NCBI GenBank assembly: GCA_964291465.2
Contig: OZ219930.1
Span: forward strand, 109,355-173,354
Source of the DNA: JAGWBJ01 sp964291465
GTDB taxonomy: Bacteria > Chloroflexota > Dehalococcoidia > Lucifugimonadales > JAGWBF01
DNA: 64,000 nt
Direction: 5' to 3'
Made by a program: the position numbers and the translations under genes. Each line of letters starts with the position of its first letter. Within the stretch, counting starts at the first letter, position 1. Below are positions 8,702-15,738 of this stretch, in pieces. The notes beneath the pieces are model-generated. The model was given only the letters and a program-made list of their open reading frames with translations. It was not told the origin of the DNA and did no database searches.

Positions 8702-9889
8702 ATGGAGTCTACGATACCCCTGCTGAGCGTTCTCGATTACGAGGCCCGGGCCAGCGAAATCATTCCCAGCGCCCTGTTCAACAGGTGGTTCGGCGCCTAC
8801 GGGGCCCCCGACTGGATTACCAACACCAACAACCTGGACGCCATCCAGGCCACCAAGCTGAGGCCCCGGGTATTGGCCGGGATCGGCAAGAGGGAGTTGT
8901 CGACCCGGGTCCTGGGCCAGGAGATCGCGCTCCCGGTGATGCTGGCCCCCTCGGGGTTCCACCAACGGGCCCACCCCGACGGCGAGCTGGCGTCGGTGAG
9001 GGCCGCGGGGTCCATGGGCACGGTCATGTGCCTCAGCACGGCGTCCACCTACAGCATCGAAGAGGTGGCCCAGGCGTCCACGGGCCCCATCTGGTTCCAG
9101 CTCTACTTCCTGCGGCAGCGGGAGGTGACGGAGACCCTGGTGCGGCGGGCCGAGGATGCCGGGTACACCGGCCTGGTGGTCACGGTGGACAACCTGCCGG
9201 CGCGGTCCAGGGAGCGGGACACCCGCTACGCCTACCAGGTGCCCGCCGAGCGGGTCCTGAAGAACTTCGAGGGGACGGACCTCTGGGACTCGCCAAGCAG
9301 GTACGCCATGCACGACAGCTACGAGATGGCCATTGCCTGGTCCGACATGGAGTGGCTGCGCAGCATCACCTCCATGCCCATGGTGATCAAGGGAATCCAG
9401 ACGGCGGAGGACGCCCGGCTGTGCGTGGAGCACGGCATGGACGGCCTCATCGTCTCCAACCACGGCGGACACTCCCTGGAGGGGTCGACGGGCAGCATGG
9501 AGATGCTGCCGGAGATCGCCGACGCCGTTGGCGGCAGCATCGAGGTGTACATGGACGGCGGCATCCGGCGAGGCGCCGACGTGGTCAAGGCGCTGGCCCT
9601 GGGCGCCCGGGCCGTGTTTATAGGCAGGCCCATCTTCTGGGGCCTCGCCATCGACGGGGAGGCGGGGATGCGCCACGTCCTGGAGATATTCAGGGACGAG
9701 CTGGACATAGCGATGGGCCTGTGCGGCGCCGCCTCGGCGGCCCACGTGGACCGGGACCTGGTCGTTCCCGCGGGGGCCGGGCCCGGCGACCCGGTGGACA
9801 GGCTGGAGCGGCTCGCCGGGCTGGTGGACCGCGGCTATCTCACCCGACAGGAGTTCGACGCCCAGAAGGCCCGGATACTGGGCCCCTAG
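8702..9889 (+). CDS. FMN-dependent alpha-hydroxy-acid oxidase-like protein with SHOCT tail
   Basis: A 395-residue TIM-barrel flavoprotein of the lactate/glycolate oxidase family. It has A-P-S-G-F-H-Q-R-A-H-P-D-G-E near 82-95, a flavin Lys at 230, the catalytic histidine His254 in S-N-H-G-G, and the phosphate-binding run D-G-G-I-R-R-G-A-D-V. The substrate-binding arginine that normally lies three residues after the catalytic His (R257 in spinach glycolate oxidase) is His257 here, so substrate choice may differ. Residues 365-395 look like a SHOCT domain, an unusual C-terminal addition. The ATG follows G-G-A-G-A at 5 nt. It stands alone between a minus-strand gene and the CMD gene. Confidence 0.88.
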   Translation: MESTIPLLSVLDYEARASEIIPSALFNRWFGAYGAPDWITNTNNLDAIQATKLRPRVLAGIGKRELSTRVLGQEIALPVMLAPSGFHQRAHPDGELASVRAAGSMGTVMCLSTASTYSIEEVAQASTGPIWFQLYFLRQREVTETLVRRAEDAGYTGLVVTVDNLPARSRERDTRYAYQVPAERVLKNFEGTDLWDSPSRYAMHDSYEMAIAWSDMEWLRSITSMPMVIKGIQTAEDARLCVEHGMDGLIVSNHGGHSLEGSTGSMEMLPEIADAVGGSIEVYMDGGIRRGADVVKALALGARAVFIGRPIFWGLAIDGEAGMRHVLEIFRDELDIAMGLCGAASAAHVDRDLVVPAGAGPGDPVDRLERLAGLVDRGYLTRQEFDAQKARILGP

Positions 9890-9983
9890 CCCCCCCGGAG
9901 AGCACACCTGACCGGGAGCGGCAAAGCCCATTGGCGGCAGGCACGGTTTGTGTTATGTTTATCCCCGGCCAAGGATAGGGACG

Positions 9984-10017
9984 CCGGATTCTTTCAAGAC
10001 CCGGATTCTTTCGAGAC
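9984..10017 (+). repeat. Two tandem 17-bp units upstream of the CMD gene
   Basis: CCGGATTCTTTCAAGAC (9984-10000) is followed at once by CCGGATTCTTTCGAGAC (10001-10017), with one mismatch. The array ends 20 nt before the start codon of the next gene, so it lies in the leader or promoter region. Confidence 0.8.
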
Positions 10018-10037
10018 AAGGGAGGAACTGAGGAAAT

Positions 10038-10862
10038 ATGCCCACTCTGGACGAGCGGTTTCAAGAAGGCATCTCGATGCGGACGCGCCTGGGCGGCGGG
10101 GAAGGCAGGGTGTTCAGGGGCTCGGTGCCCGCTGCCTACGAGCTGGCCCCCGACCTGTACAGGATCACCACCGAGTGCCTGTACGGCTCCATCTGGAACC
10201 GGCCTGGCCTGAGCATGAAGCACCGGGCCGTGGGCACACTCTCGGCGGTGGTCGTCCTGCGCAGCGAAGCGCAGATCAGGGCCCACCTCAGGACGGCCCT
10301 CAACGTCGGCCTGACCCCCCAGGAGATCGTCGAGATACTCATGCAGTGCACCTTCTACGCGGGCATCTCCAGCGGCTACAACGCCCTGCTGGTGGCCAAG
10401 GAGGTGTTCGAAGAGGAAAACATCCACTACGTGGGAGAGTCGAGCTACGACAAGACCATCACTCCCGAAGAGCTCTATGAAATGGGCCTGGCCAAGCACC
10501 GGGAGCTGAACCCCGACGTCTTCGGCTACTACACGGTGGACCCGACCTCGGAGGAGCACGACCTGGACCTCCTGATGAACGAGTACCTGTGGGGAGCCAT
10601 CTGGACCCGGCCCCACCTGGACATCAAGAGCCGCATCATCTGCGCCCTGTCGGTGCAGGTGGGCGAGGGCCGGTACGACCAGTGGGTCCGCCGCACCATC
10701 GAGGGCGGCCTCCGCAACGGGATAACCAGGGGGGAGGTGCTGGAGCTGTTCATGCACCTGGCCTTCTTCGTGGGCATCCTGGCCGCCCGCTCGGCCATGA
10801 ACATCGCCAACACGGTGTTCAGGTCGCCGGAGTTCTCCCAGGAGGGCAGCCCCAGCCTCTAG
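10038..10862 (+). CDS. Tandem carboxymuconolactone decarboxylase-like protein
   Basis: A 274-residue protein with two CMD/AhpD-like all-helical domains in tandem. The first (about residues 40-125) contains K-H-R-A-V-G-T-L-S and the second (about 180-262) K-S-R-I-I-C-A-L-S, each followed by H-L-R-T-A-L-N-V-G or its equivalent and E-I-V-E-I-L-M-Q / E-V-L-E-L-F-M-H. There is no AhpD-type C-x-x-C pair, so thiol peroxidase activity is unlikely; the fold suggests gamma-carboxymuconolactone decarboxylase-type ring-opening chemistry. The start is supported by G-A-G-G-A-A about 7 nt before the ATG. Substrate unknown. Confidence 0.87.
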   Translation: MPTLDERFQEGISMRTRLGGGEGRVFRGSVPAAYELAPDLYRITTECLYGSIWNRPGLSMKHRAVGTLSAVVVLRSEAQIRAHLRTALNVGLTPQEIVEILMQCTFYAGISSGYNALLVAKEVFEEENIHYVGESSYDKTITPEELYEMGLAKHRELNPDVFGYYTVDPTSEEHDLDLLMNEYLWGAIWTRPHLDIKSRIICALSVQVGEGRYDQWVRRTIEGGLRNGITRGEVLELFMHLAFFVGILAARSAMNIANTVFRSPEFSQEGSPSL

Positions 10863-10870
10863 GCGGCCGG

Positions 10871-10955
10871 CCCGTGATGCCCAGCAGCCCGTGATACCCA
10901 GTAGCCCGTGATACCCAGTAGCCCGTGATACCCAGTAGCCCGTGATACCCAGTAG
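10871..10955 (+). repeat. Five-copy 17-bp tandem repeat (minisatellite)
   Basis: The unit CCCGTGATACCCAGTAG occurs four times exactly (10888-10955), preceded by a diverged copy at 10871-10887 with two changes. There are no spacers, so it is not a CRISPR array. It fills the gap between the CMD gene stop and the phosphatase gene, and creates spurious repeats in overlapping reading frames. Copy number may vary between strains. Confidence 0.95.
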
Positions 10956-11013
10956 AAGGACCCCCATCCGCGCCTGGAGGTACGCCCGCGCCCTGGGGAG
11001 GCCCGGCCCCGAC

Positions 11014-11457
11014 ATGGCATGGGTCGCGGACGACCTGGCGGTCTCCGGGAGCCTCCATCCCCGCCACTTCCCCCAGCTATCGGACCTGGGCGTCACCGCC
11101 GTCGTGGACATGCGCCAGGAGGGCAGCGACGACCCGGAGCTGCTGGCCCGCCACGGCATCGGCTTCCTCCACCTGCCCGTGAGGAACATGCACCCGCCTA
11201 CCCAGGAGCAGCTCCAACAGGGCGCCCGGTGGGTGCTGGACGAGCTTGGAGAGGGCGGAAAGGCCCTGGTCCACTGCAAGGACGGCATCGGCCGCAGCGT
11301 CTCCCTGGCCGCCTGCGTCCTCATGACCCGGGGTTACGACATGGACTCGGCTCTGGCCGTCATAAGGAGCGTGCGCTGGGGCGTGGCCCTGCGGCGCCGG
11401 CAGCGGGAGGCACTGAGGGAGTTCGAGCGGGGCCTCGGGACCCTCCCGGAGAGCTAG
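11014..11457 (+). CDS. Dual-specificity protein phosphatase-like protein
   Basis: A 147-residue cysteine phosphatase. The P-loop H-C-K-D-G-I-G-R-S gives catalytic Cys88 and Arg94, matching H-C-x5-R-S. Upstream, L-G-V-T-A-V-V-D-M-R-Q-E-G (near 25-37) is the usual second strand of archaeal and bacterial DSPs. ATG 11014 is preferred because the longer frame starts inside the 17-bp repeats; no strong ribosome-binding site is seen. The size fits single-domain bacterial DSPs acting on phosphoproteins or small phosphates. It converges on the Rieske gene, 22 nt away. Confidence 0.87.
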   Translation: MAWVADDLAVSGSLHPRHFPQLSDLGVTAVVDMRQEGSDDPELLARHGIGFLHLPVRNMHPPTQEQLQQGARWVLDELGEGGKALVHCKDGIGRSVSLAACVLMTRGYDMDSALAVIRSVRWGVALRRRQREALREFERGLGTLPES

Positions 11458-11479
11458 GCCCCCAAGCCGGCGCACGGCC

Positions 11480-11803
11480 CTAGGAGGCGGGCGGACCGAC
11501 CAGGACGTCGTCGCCCTCGACCCGCACCTGGTAGACCGTCAGGTCCTCGGAGGCCGGGGGGGTCAGGCACTCGCCGTTGCTGACCCGGAAGAGGCTGCTG
11601 TGGAGGGGGCACTCCACGACCTCGCCATACAGGTCTCCCTCGGAGAGGGCGGCGCCCGAGTGGGGACACAACTCGTCCACCGCGTGGTAGGCGCCGTTGA
11701 CGTTGACCAGCAGGATGCGCTCGAACCGGCCAAGCTCCACGAGCATCATCCTGCCCGGCGGCAACTGGTCCGTCTTGGCAACCACCACGAACTCCTCCGG
11801 CAT
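11480..11803 (-). CDS. Rieske [2Fe-2S] ferredoxin-type protein
   Basis: A 107-residue soluble Rieske protein. Cluster ligands are visible as C-P-H (Cys46, His48) and C-P-L-H (Cys65, His68), with the usual 16-residue gap. There is no membrane segment, so it resembles the small ferredoxins that feed aromatic dioxygenases or nitrite reductase-like partners rather than the bc1 Rieske subunit. No oxygenase gene is in the window. It is followed upstream on the same strand by the Lin0512-family gene, 63 nt away. Confidence 0.9.
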   Translation of the reverse strand: MPEEFVVVAKTDQLPPGRMMLVELGRFERILLVNVNGAYHAVDELCPHSGAALSEGDLYGEVVECPLHSSLFRVSNGECLTPPASEDLTVYQVRVEGDDVLVGPPAS

Positions 11804-11866
11804 GCACGCCCCCGATTCCGCCCCGGTCCCGCCCGGCTTTGCATGAGGCCTGGGCCGGGGCAGCGC

Positions 11867-12205
11867 TTACAGCTCCATGCTGACCACCACCGCCGCGTTG
11901 GCCATGATGGTCACGTCGGAGCCGTCCTCACTGGGTATGTCCAGCCCGCCCTTCACCACCTGGATGCGCCGCTCGCCATAGGGGAGGACGCTCAGGACGG
12001 CGTCGCCATCGACCGAGTCGGGCCGGGCCACGGCGATGGTCACGTCGACCTGCATGGCCTCGGGACCTTTGCCCACGGCCCGGGGGAAGGAGAGGCTGTT
12101 GTGCCACAGGGCGTTGGCCACGGCCCTCCGGGCGGCCTTGGTGTAGTCTCCGCCGTGCAGGTCCACACCCACACCCATCTCGATTATGCATCGCTTCAGC
12201 GCCAC
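11867..12205 (-). CDS. Lin0512-family protein
   Basis: A 112-residue protein recognised by its N-terminal pattern I-I-E-M-G-V-G-V-D-L-H-G-G-D-Y-T-K-A-A-R-R-A-V and the following H-N-S-L. This is the mark of the Lin0512 family, a small conserved family of unknown biochemical function. It is full length for the family and no signal peptide is visible. It sits upstream of the Rieske gene on the same strand and may be cotranscribed with it. Confidence 0.8.
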   Translation of the reverse strand: MALKRCIIEMGVGVDLHGGDYTKAARRAVANALWHNSLSFPRAVGKGPEAMQVDVTIAVARPDSVDGDAVLSVLPYGERRIQVVKGGLDIPSEDGSDVTIMANAAVVVSMEL

Positions 12206-12319
12206 CGCTCGCCTCCATTGACTTCAGGCTGCCAACATTACACACGACGTCCAGTCCCCAGTCAACAGACCCGCGGCCGGGCCGCGGTCCCTTGCCGGGG
12301 TCGGCGGCAGCAGTCCAGA

Positions 12320-12342
12320 TTCGTTCCCCCTTATGGAACGAA
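12320..12342. repeat. Inverted repeat upstream of coiled-coil gene
   Basis: TTCGTTCC (12320-12327) and GGAACGAA (12335-12342) are perfect inverted arms around a 7-nt loop. It lies in the 238-nt gap between the divergent Lin0512 and coiled-coil genes, and could be an operator or a hairpin in a leader. A second palindrome, CCGCGGC/GCCGCGG, lies at 12271-12287. Confidence 0.5.
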
Positions 12343-12443
12343 CAAGGGTGGAATCGGCCCCAGGCGCGAAACCCTCCATGTCCCTCTGACAGTGTATACT
12401 GGGGTTATAGAAGCGACGAGGAGCAGAAAGTAGGGACCAGCCG

Positions 12444-12668
12444 ATGGCCACAGAGCGACTGGACCGAATTGAGGGGCAGCTTGCCCAGGTCGCCACGCTC
12501 CTGGTGGAGATGGCCACGAACCAAGCGGCGTTGCAGCAGCAACAGCAGCGGTTCTCGGAGCAGCAGGAGCGCATGGCGGAGGAGTTGGCAGAATACCGGC
12601 GCGACGCCCGGCAAATCCAGCGCATCTGTCTCCGGTTGGCCCGCGATCATGACTGGCCCGAAGAGTAG
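12444..12668 (+). CDS. Small coiled-coil hypothetical protein
   Basis: A 74-residue protein, E-R-L-D-R-I-E-G-Q-L-A-Q-V followed by a glutamine-rich heptad region (about residues 5-58) and a short basic C-terminal segment R-L-A-R-D-H-D-W. It is almost certainly a single alpha-helical coiled coil. Similar short proteins occur beside many bacterial genes without known function. A weak ribosome-binding site (A-G-G-G-A) precedes the ATG. It has no partner gene downstream, and the next 560 nt hold only repeats. Confidence 0.6.
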   Translation: MATERLDRIEGQLAQVATLLVEMATNQAALQQQQQRFSEQQERMAEELAEYRRDARQIQRICLRLARDHDWPEE

Positions 12669-12946
12669 GTTGTGCCGTTGGATGGACTCGGCAACGGTCA
12701 AGCTGCACTTGGACCGCGTCGGAGACTTCCTAAAAGGCACTGCGGGACACGGAGCTGGATGGGGCCATCGATCCCGAAGCGTGAGAGAAGGCGTGGCCGT
12801 CGGCCGGAGCCCCAGGCTTAGCCGTCAGCTCGCCTAGGGGAGCCGTTCCCCGTCCATCCCTCGCATCACCCCCTGTTGAGTCCCTGGGCCGGGTCGTTGC
12901 GCCGTGCCTGTCCTTCTCCCCGCCACGACGTAGGTCTCCGCTAGAT

Positions 12947-12984
12947 CCCAAGGATTTGGATCCCCGCTCTCGCGAGTATGACGT
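12947..12984 (-). repeat. PAKAGIQ-type palindromic intergenic repeat, copy 1
   Basis: Read on the minus strand, this segment runs from CGTCATACTCGCGAGAGCG into GGGGATCCAAATCC. It belongs to the widespread intergenic repeat type whose translation contains a motif like A-R-A-G-I-Q. A short palindrome CTCGCGAG is at its centre. Confidence 0.55.
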
Positions 12985-13019
12985 CCCTGCAACGGTCTTC
13001 GCAGGCGGGCATGCACCTA

Positions 13020-13062
13020 CCCCCACCCCTGGGTCCCGGCCTTCGCCGGGACGACGGCGGTG
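13020..13062 (-). repeat. PAKAGIQ-type palindromic intergenic repeat, copy 2
   Basis: GTCCCGGC (13033-13040), loop CTTC, and GCCGGGAC (13045-13052) form a perfect 8-bp hairpin flanked by CCCTGG and GACGG. Its minus-strand translation includes V-P-A-K-A-G-T-Q, the hallmark of this common class of mobile-like intergenic repeats. It is about 75 nt from copy 1 and has a different stem sequence. Confidence 0.65.
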
Positions 13063-13235
13063 CCCATCGGGACGACGCGGCGGCGATTCGTCGCCCACCG
13101 CCGGGGCGCGTCCGAGGCGGAATCCGGCGTGGGGCGGGTTGCATATTTGACTGAATTGCCCGAACATAGCAGGCTGTACGTCAAAGTGCCGGACCGGACC
13201 GAGGCCGCCGAGTCTTGACGAGAGGAGCCGTGCCC

Positions 13236-13958
13236 ATGCCGATGGTCCCGAACAGGGTGCTGCTGGTGACTCCCCACCCGGACGACGCCGAGGGGGGCTG
13301 CGGGGCCACCGTGGCCAGGTGGATAGACGGGGGGGCGGAGGTGGTCTACCTGCTGTGCACGAACGGGGACAAGGGCACCACCGACCTGGAGATGACCCCG
13401 CCCCGGCTGGCCCAGACCCGGGAGAGGGAGCAGCTCGAGGCCGCCAGGGTGCTGGGGGTCAAGGACGTGGTGTTCCTGCGCCACCCCGACGGAGCCCTGG
13501 AGGACGACCGCCGGTTCCGTGAAGAGGTGGTGCGCGAGATACGCCGCCACAGGCCCGACGTGGTCATGTGCATGGACCCCTTCCGGCTTGTCAGCCACTC
13601 CCACAGGGACCACCGGATCAGCGGCCAGGTGACCGTGGACGCCGTGGCCACCTACGCATGGCGGCCGCTGTACTTTCCCGACCACATGGCCGACGAGGGG
13701 CTGCACCCCCACGAGGTGTCCCACGTCTACATGTGGGGTAGCGAGGCGCCGGACACCTTCGTGGACGTGAGCGCCACGGTGGACAGGAAGATCGAGACCC
13801 TGCTGAAGCACGCCTCCCAGATGACTGACCCCGACAGGGTCCGGGCGCGGGTCCGAGAGTCCGCCCGGCGGGTGGCCCGGACCCATGGGACCGGCTTCGA
13901 GTACGCCGAGGCCTTCCGGGCTATGTCCTTCTCCCGGGACCCGCTGCTGGTGGGATAG
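13236..13958 (+). CDS. PIG-L family LmbE-like deacetylase
   Basis: A 240-residue zinc-dependent N-acetylglucosaminyl deacetylase-like protein. The signature P-H-P-D-D-A-E is at about residues 13-19 (metal ligands His and Asp) and S-H-S-H-R-D-H-R near residues 117-124 supplies the downstream histidine ligand. Family members deacetylate GlcNAc-linked substrates such as mycothiol or bacillithiol precursors; here the substrate is unknown. ATG 13236 is chosen because G-A-G-G-A-G lies 8 nt upstream, rather than the TTG at 13215. It is flanked by repeat-rich spacers on both sides. Confidence 0.9.
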   Translation: MPMVPNRVLLVTPHPDDAEGGCGATVARWIDGGAEVVYLLCTNGDKGTTDLEMTPPRLAQTREREQLEAARVLGVKDVVFLRHPDGALEDDRRFREEVVREIRRHRPDVVMCMDPFRLVSHSHRDHRISGQVTVDAVATYAWRPLYFPDHMADEGLHPHEVSHVYMWGSEAPDTFVDVSATVDRKIETLLKHASQMTDPDRVRARVRESARRVARTHGTGFEYAEAFRAMSFSRDPLLVG

Positions 13959-13961
13959 TCA

Positions 13962-14088
13962 CTAGGGATGCTCTGAACAGCCCTGGGCCCCTCCCCGGTT
14001 GTTGTGCCCACCCTCCCACCCCGCGCTCCGCGCGGGCAAGGAGTCCCCACCCGCCGGTGGGCCAGGGGATCATTCAGACCATTCCTAG
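13962..14088. repeat. MITE-like inverted-repeat element, 127 bp
   Basis: CTAGGGATGCTCTGAACAG (13962-13980) is matched in inverted orientation at 14070-14088, where the reverse strand reads CTAGGAATGGTCTGAATGA, 14 of 19 identical. Similarity continues inward for about 12 nt more (C-C-C-T-G-G-G-C-C-C against C-C-C-C-T-G-G-C-C-C). A second perfect hairpin CCCGCGC/GCGCGGG lies inside at 14020-14036. It codes for nothing. No clear target-site duplication is visible. Confidence 0.55.
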
Positions 14089-14178
14089 AATAACGGGGTT
14101 CGCGCCCCCGGTCCGGACAGGACTCAAACGATATGGCCCGTAACGTTCGTGCCGACCCAAAACGTGGCCCGCACTGAA

Positions 14179-14207
14179 TTGACAACCGATACCAGGTGTA
14201 ATATATT
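14179..14207 (+). promoter_or_regulatory. Sigma70-like promoter of the HTH gene
   Basis: -35 TTGACA at 14179-14184, 17-nt spacer, -10 TATATT at 14202-14207. The expected transcription start coincides with the ATG at 14215, so translation is probably leaderless. Confidence 0.65.
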
Positions 14208-14214
14208 AGGCGGC

Positions 14215-14436
14215 ATGAACGACATCCAGGAGGTCCTGTCCCGGTTGCAGGCCAAGGGTTGGACGGTGGCCGCCATCGCGGACGACCTGGGGCTGAAGCG
14301 GGTGACGGTGGCCCGGTGGAAGATCGGCGTCCACTACCCGGCCAACCCCTCCATCGCCAAACAGGCGCTGAAGCAGCTAGACGCGCGCAAGCGGATCCCC
14401 AAGAGGAAGCGCTACAAGCAACGCCGCGGCTCCTGA
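14215..14436 (+). CDS. Small helix-turn-helix DNA-binding protein
   Basis: A 73-residue protein. Residues 14-35 (G-W-T-V-A-A-I-A-D-D-L-G-L-K-R-V-T-V-A-R-W) form a clear helix-turn-helix of the Xre or transposase-like kind. The C-terminus is very basic (K-R-I-P-K-R-K-R-Y-K-Q-R-R). ATG 14215 is chosen because the promoter places the transcription start there; the longer frame from 14149 would cross the promoter. It is probably a transcription factor or a remnant of a mobile-element regulator. No target is evident. Confidence 0.7.
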   Translation: MNDIQEVLSRLQAKGWTVAAIADDLGLKRVTVARWKIGVHYPANPSIAKQALKQLDARKRIPKRKRYKQRRGS

Positions 14437-14472
14437 GCCGGGCCGCCCCGAACGGGGGGCTCCCCGGCCAGG

Positions 14473-14508
14473 CCGGTTGCGTAGGGTCTCCCGGTTGCGT
14501 AGGGTCTC
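14473..14508 (+). repeat. Perfect tandem duplication of an 18-bp unit
   Basis: CCGGTTGCGTAGGGTCTC is present twice without a spacer (14473-14490 and 14491-14508), ending directly before an ATG at 14509. It lies 39 nt upstream of the preferred start of the NYN gene. Confidence 0.9.
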
Positions 14509-14547
14509 ATGGATAAAAGGGCTGGACTCGAGGGTGGGAGGTTACCG

Positions 14548-15507
14548 GTGGCTGAAGCACAGATAGGCGTACTCATCGATTACGAAAACGTGGGCCTATC
14601 GCCCGTCCTCTCTCTCTTCGACCAGCTATCCGACATGGGCCGGCTCATAGTCAAGCGCGCCTACGCCGACTGGTCCAAGGCCGGCGACAAGGCGAGCCAG
14701 ATGCTGGAGCTGGGCATCGAGGCCAAGCATTATTTCCGGACTCCCGGGTCCAGCAAGAACGCCAGCGACATCTGCCTGGCCATAGACGCGATAGAGCTGC
14801 TCTACAAATCGCCCCTGGACACCTTCGCCATAGTCTCCTCGGACTCGGACTTTCTGCCCCTGGTCAGCGTCCTCAGGGCGGCGGGGAAGACGGTGATAGG
14901 GGCGGGCCGGCGGGGGGTCGCGTCCCCGGCCCTCATCCGCTCGTGCGACCGGTACATCTACCTGGACGAGGGGGCGCCGTCGTCCAGCGGCCAGAGCGCG
15001 CTGGACGACCCCGAGTCGCTGCTGAACCGCGCCATGGACGCCTCCATGGACGACCACGGGGAGGTGGTCGCGGGCAAGCTCCACAACACCCTGCGACGGA
15101 TGGACCCGGGGTTCGATTTCCGCGCGCTGGGCTACCGCACCTTCACTCAGTTCCTCAACTCGTCGTCCTCGGTCACGACCCGGCGCCCCAAGGGTGGTAC
15201 AGACATCTGGGTGGAGCTGGCCTCCAACCACAACCAACACCGGGGACGGGCCGACGGCGGGCACCGGGAGGAAGTACCCCATGAAGCCGAGGGCTGGGAC
15301 TACCGGCTCCACGAGGCGTGGGCGCGGGTGTCCGGGGGGGTCTTGTCCGGCTCCAAGGCTGCCGCCGACGCCTCCAAGGTGCTGGGAGTCTCCAAGGTAA
15401 GCTCCTCCAGGTTCAAGAACCTCCAGGGCCTCCTGGACGCCAGCGACTTTCTGCGCAGCCGCTGGCGGCGGGACGGCAACAGCATACGCCGCCTCTCCAC
15501 ACCGTGA
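14548..15507 (+). CDS. NYN-domain (PIN-like) putative RNase with OST-HTH/LOTUS domain
   Basis: A 319-residue protein. Residues 5-135 are an NYN domain: V-L-I-D-Y-E-N-V near residues 8-15 (acidic Asp), then A-S-D-I-C-L-A-I-D-A and V-S-S-D-S-D-F-L-P-L, which supply the further acidic residues of a PIN-type active site. Residues about 170-210 resemble an OST-HTH/LOTUS RNA-binding domain, followed by a second helical module. Start: GTG 14548 has G-G-G-A-G-G at 6 nt; the ATG at 14509 has none. Proteins of this layout (LabA-like) are likely RNases or RNA-binding regulators. Confidence 0.85.
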   Translation: MAEAQIGVLIDYENVGLSPVLSLFDQLSDMGRLIVKRAYADWSKAGDKASQMLELGIEAKHYFRTPGSSKNASDICLAIDAIELLYKSPLDTFAIVSSDSDFLPLVSVLRAAGKTVIGAGRRGVASPALIRSCDRYIYLDEGAPSSSGQSALDDPESLLNRAMDASMDDHGEVVAGKLHNTLRRMDPGFDFRALGYRTFTQFLNSSSSVTTRRPKGGTDIWVELASNHNQHRGRADGGHREEVPHEAEGWDYRLHEAWARVSGGVLSGSKAAADASKVLGVSKVSSSRFKNLQGLLDASDFLRSRWRRDGNSIRRLSTP

Positions 15508-15638
15508 CCGGGACGGCGACCGTCCTCGCGACGGCCGCTTCCCTCGGATTGTGACCTCCGTTTGGCCCCTCGACGCCCCCACTCCCGGCCGGGATTTGGC
15601 CGAGAAGCCCAAATTTGGTCATATTATTGACTTTTGTT

Positions 15639-15668
15639 TTGACAATGGCGGCAGCCAGTACCTAACAT
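15639..15668 (+). promoter_or_regulatory. Promoter for TetR-activase operon
   Basis: -35 TTGACA (15639-15644), 18-nt spacer, -10 TAACAT (15663-15668), inside an unusually AT-rich patch. It is 71 nt upstream of the tetR start codon. A second TTGACT occurs at 15627-15632. Confidence 0.6.
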
Positions 15669-15738
15669 TCAGTCTAAGTCGGGCAGAGTCCCGGGCAACG
15701 CATCGGGTTACCGTCCTCTTGTGGGAGGGACCGCCTCG

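Larger units (their letters stand above)
12669..13235. other. Intergenic region with palindromic repeat elements and no gene
   Basis: No reading frame here shows a recognisable product or a ribosome-binding site. The stretch contains two palindromic intergenic repeat elements (listed separately) and ends with the leader of the PIG-L gene. Confidence 0.6.

Noticed and set aside
10871..10955. CRISPR array
   Set aside because: The 17-bp units touch each other without spacers, and no cas genes are present.
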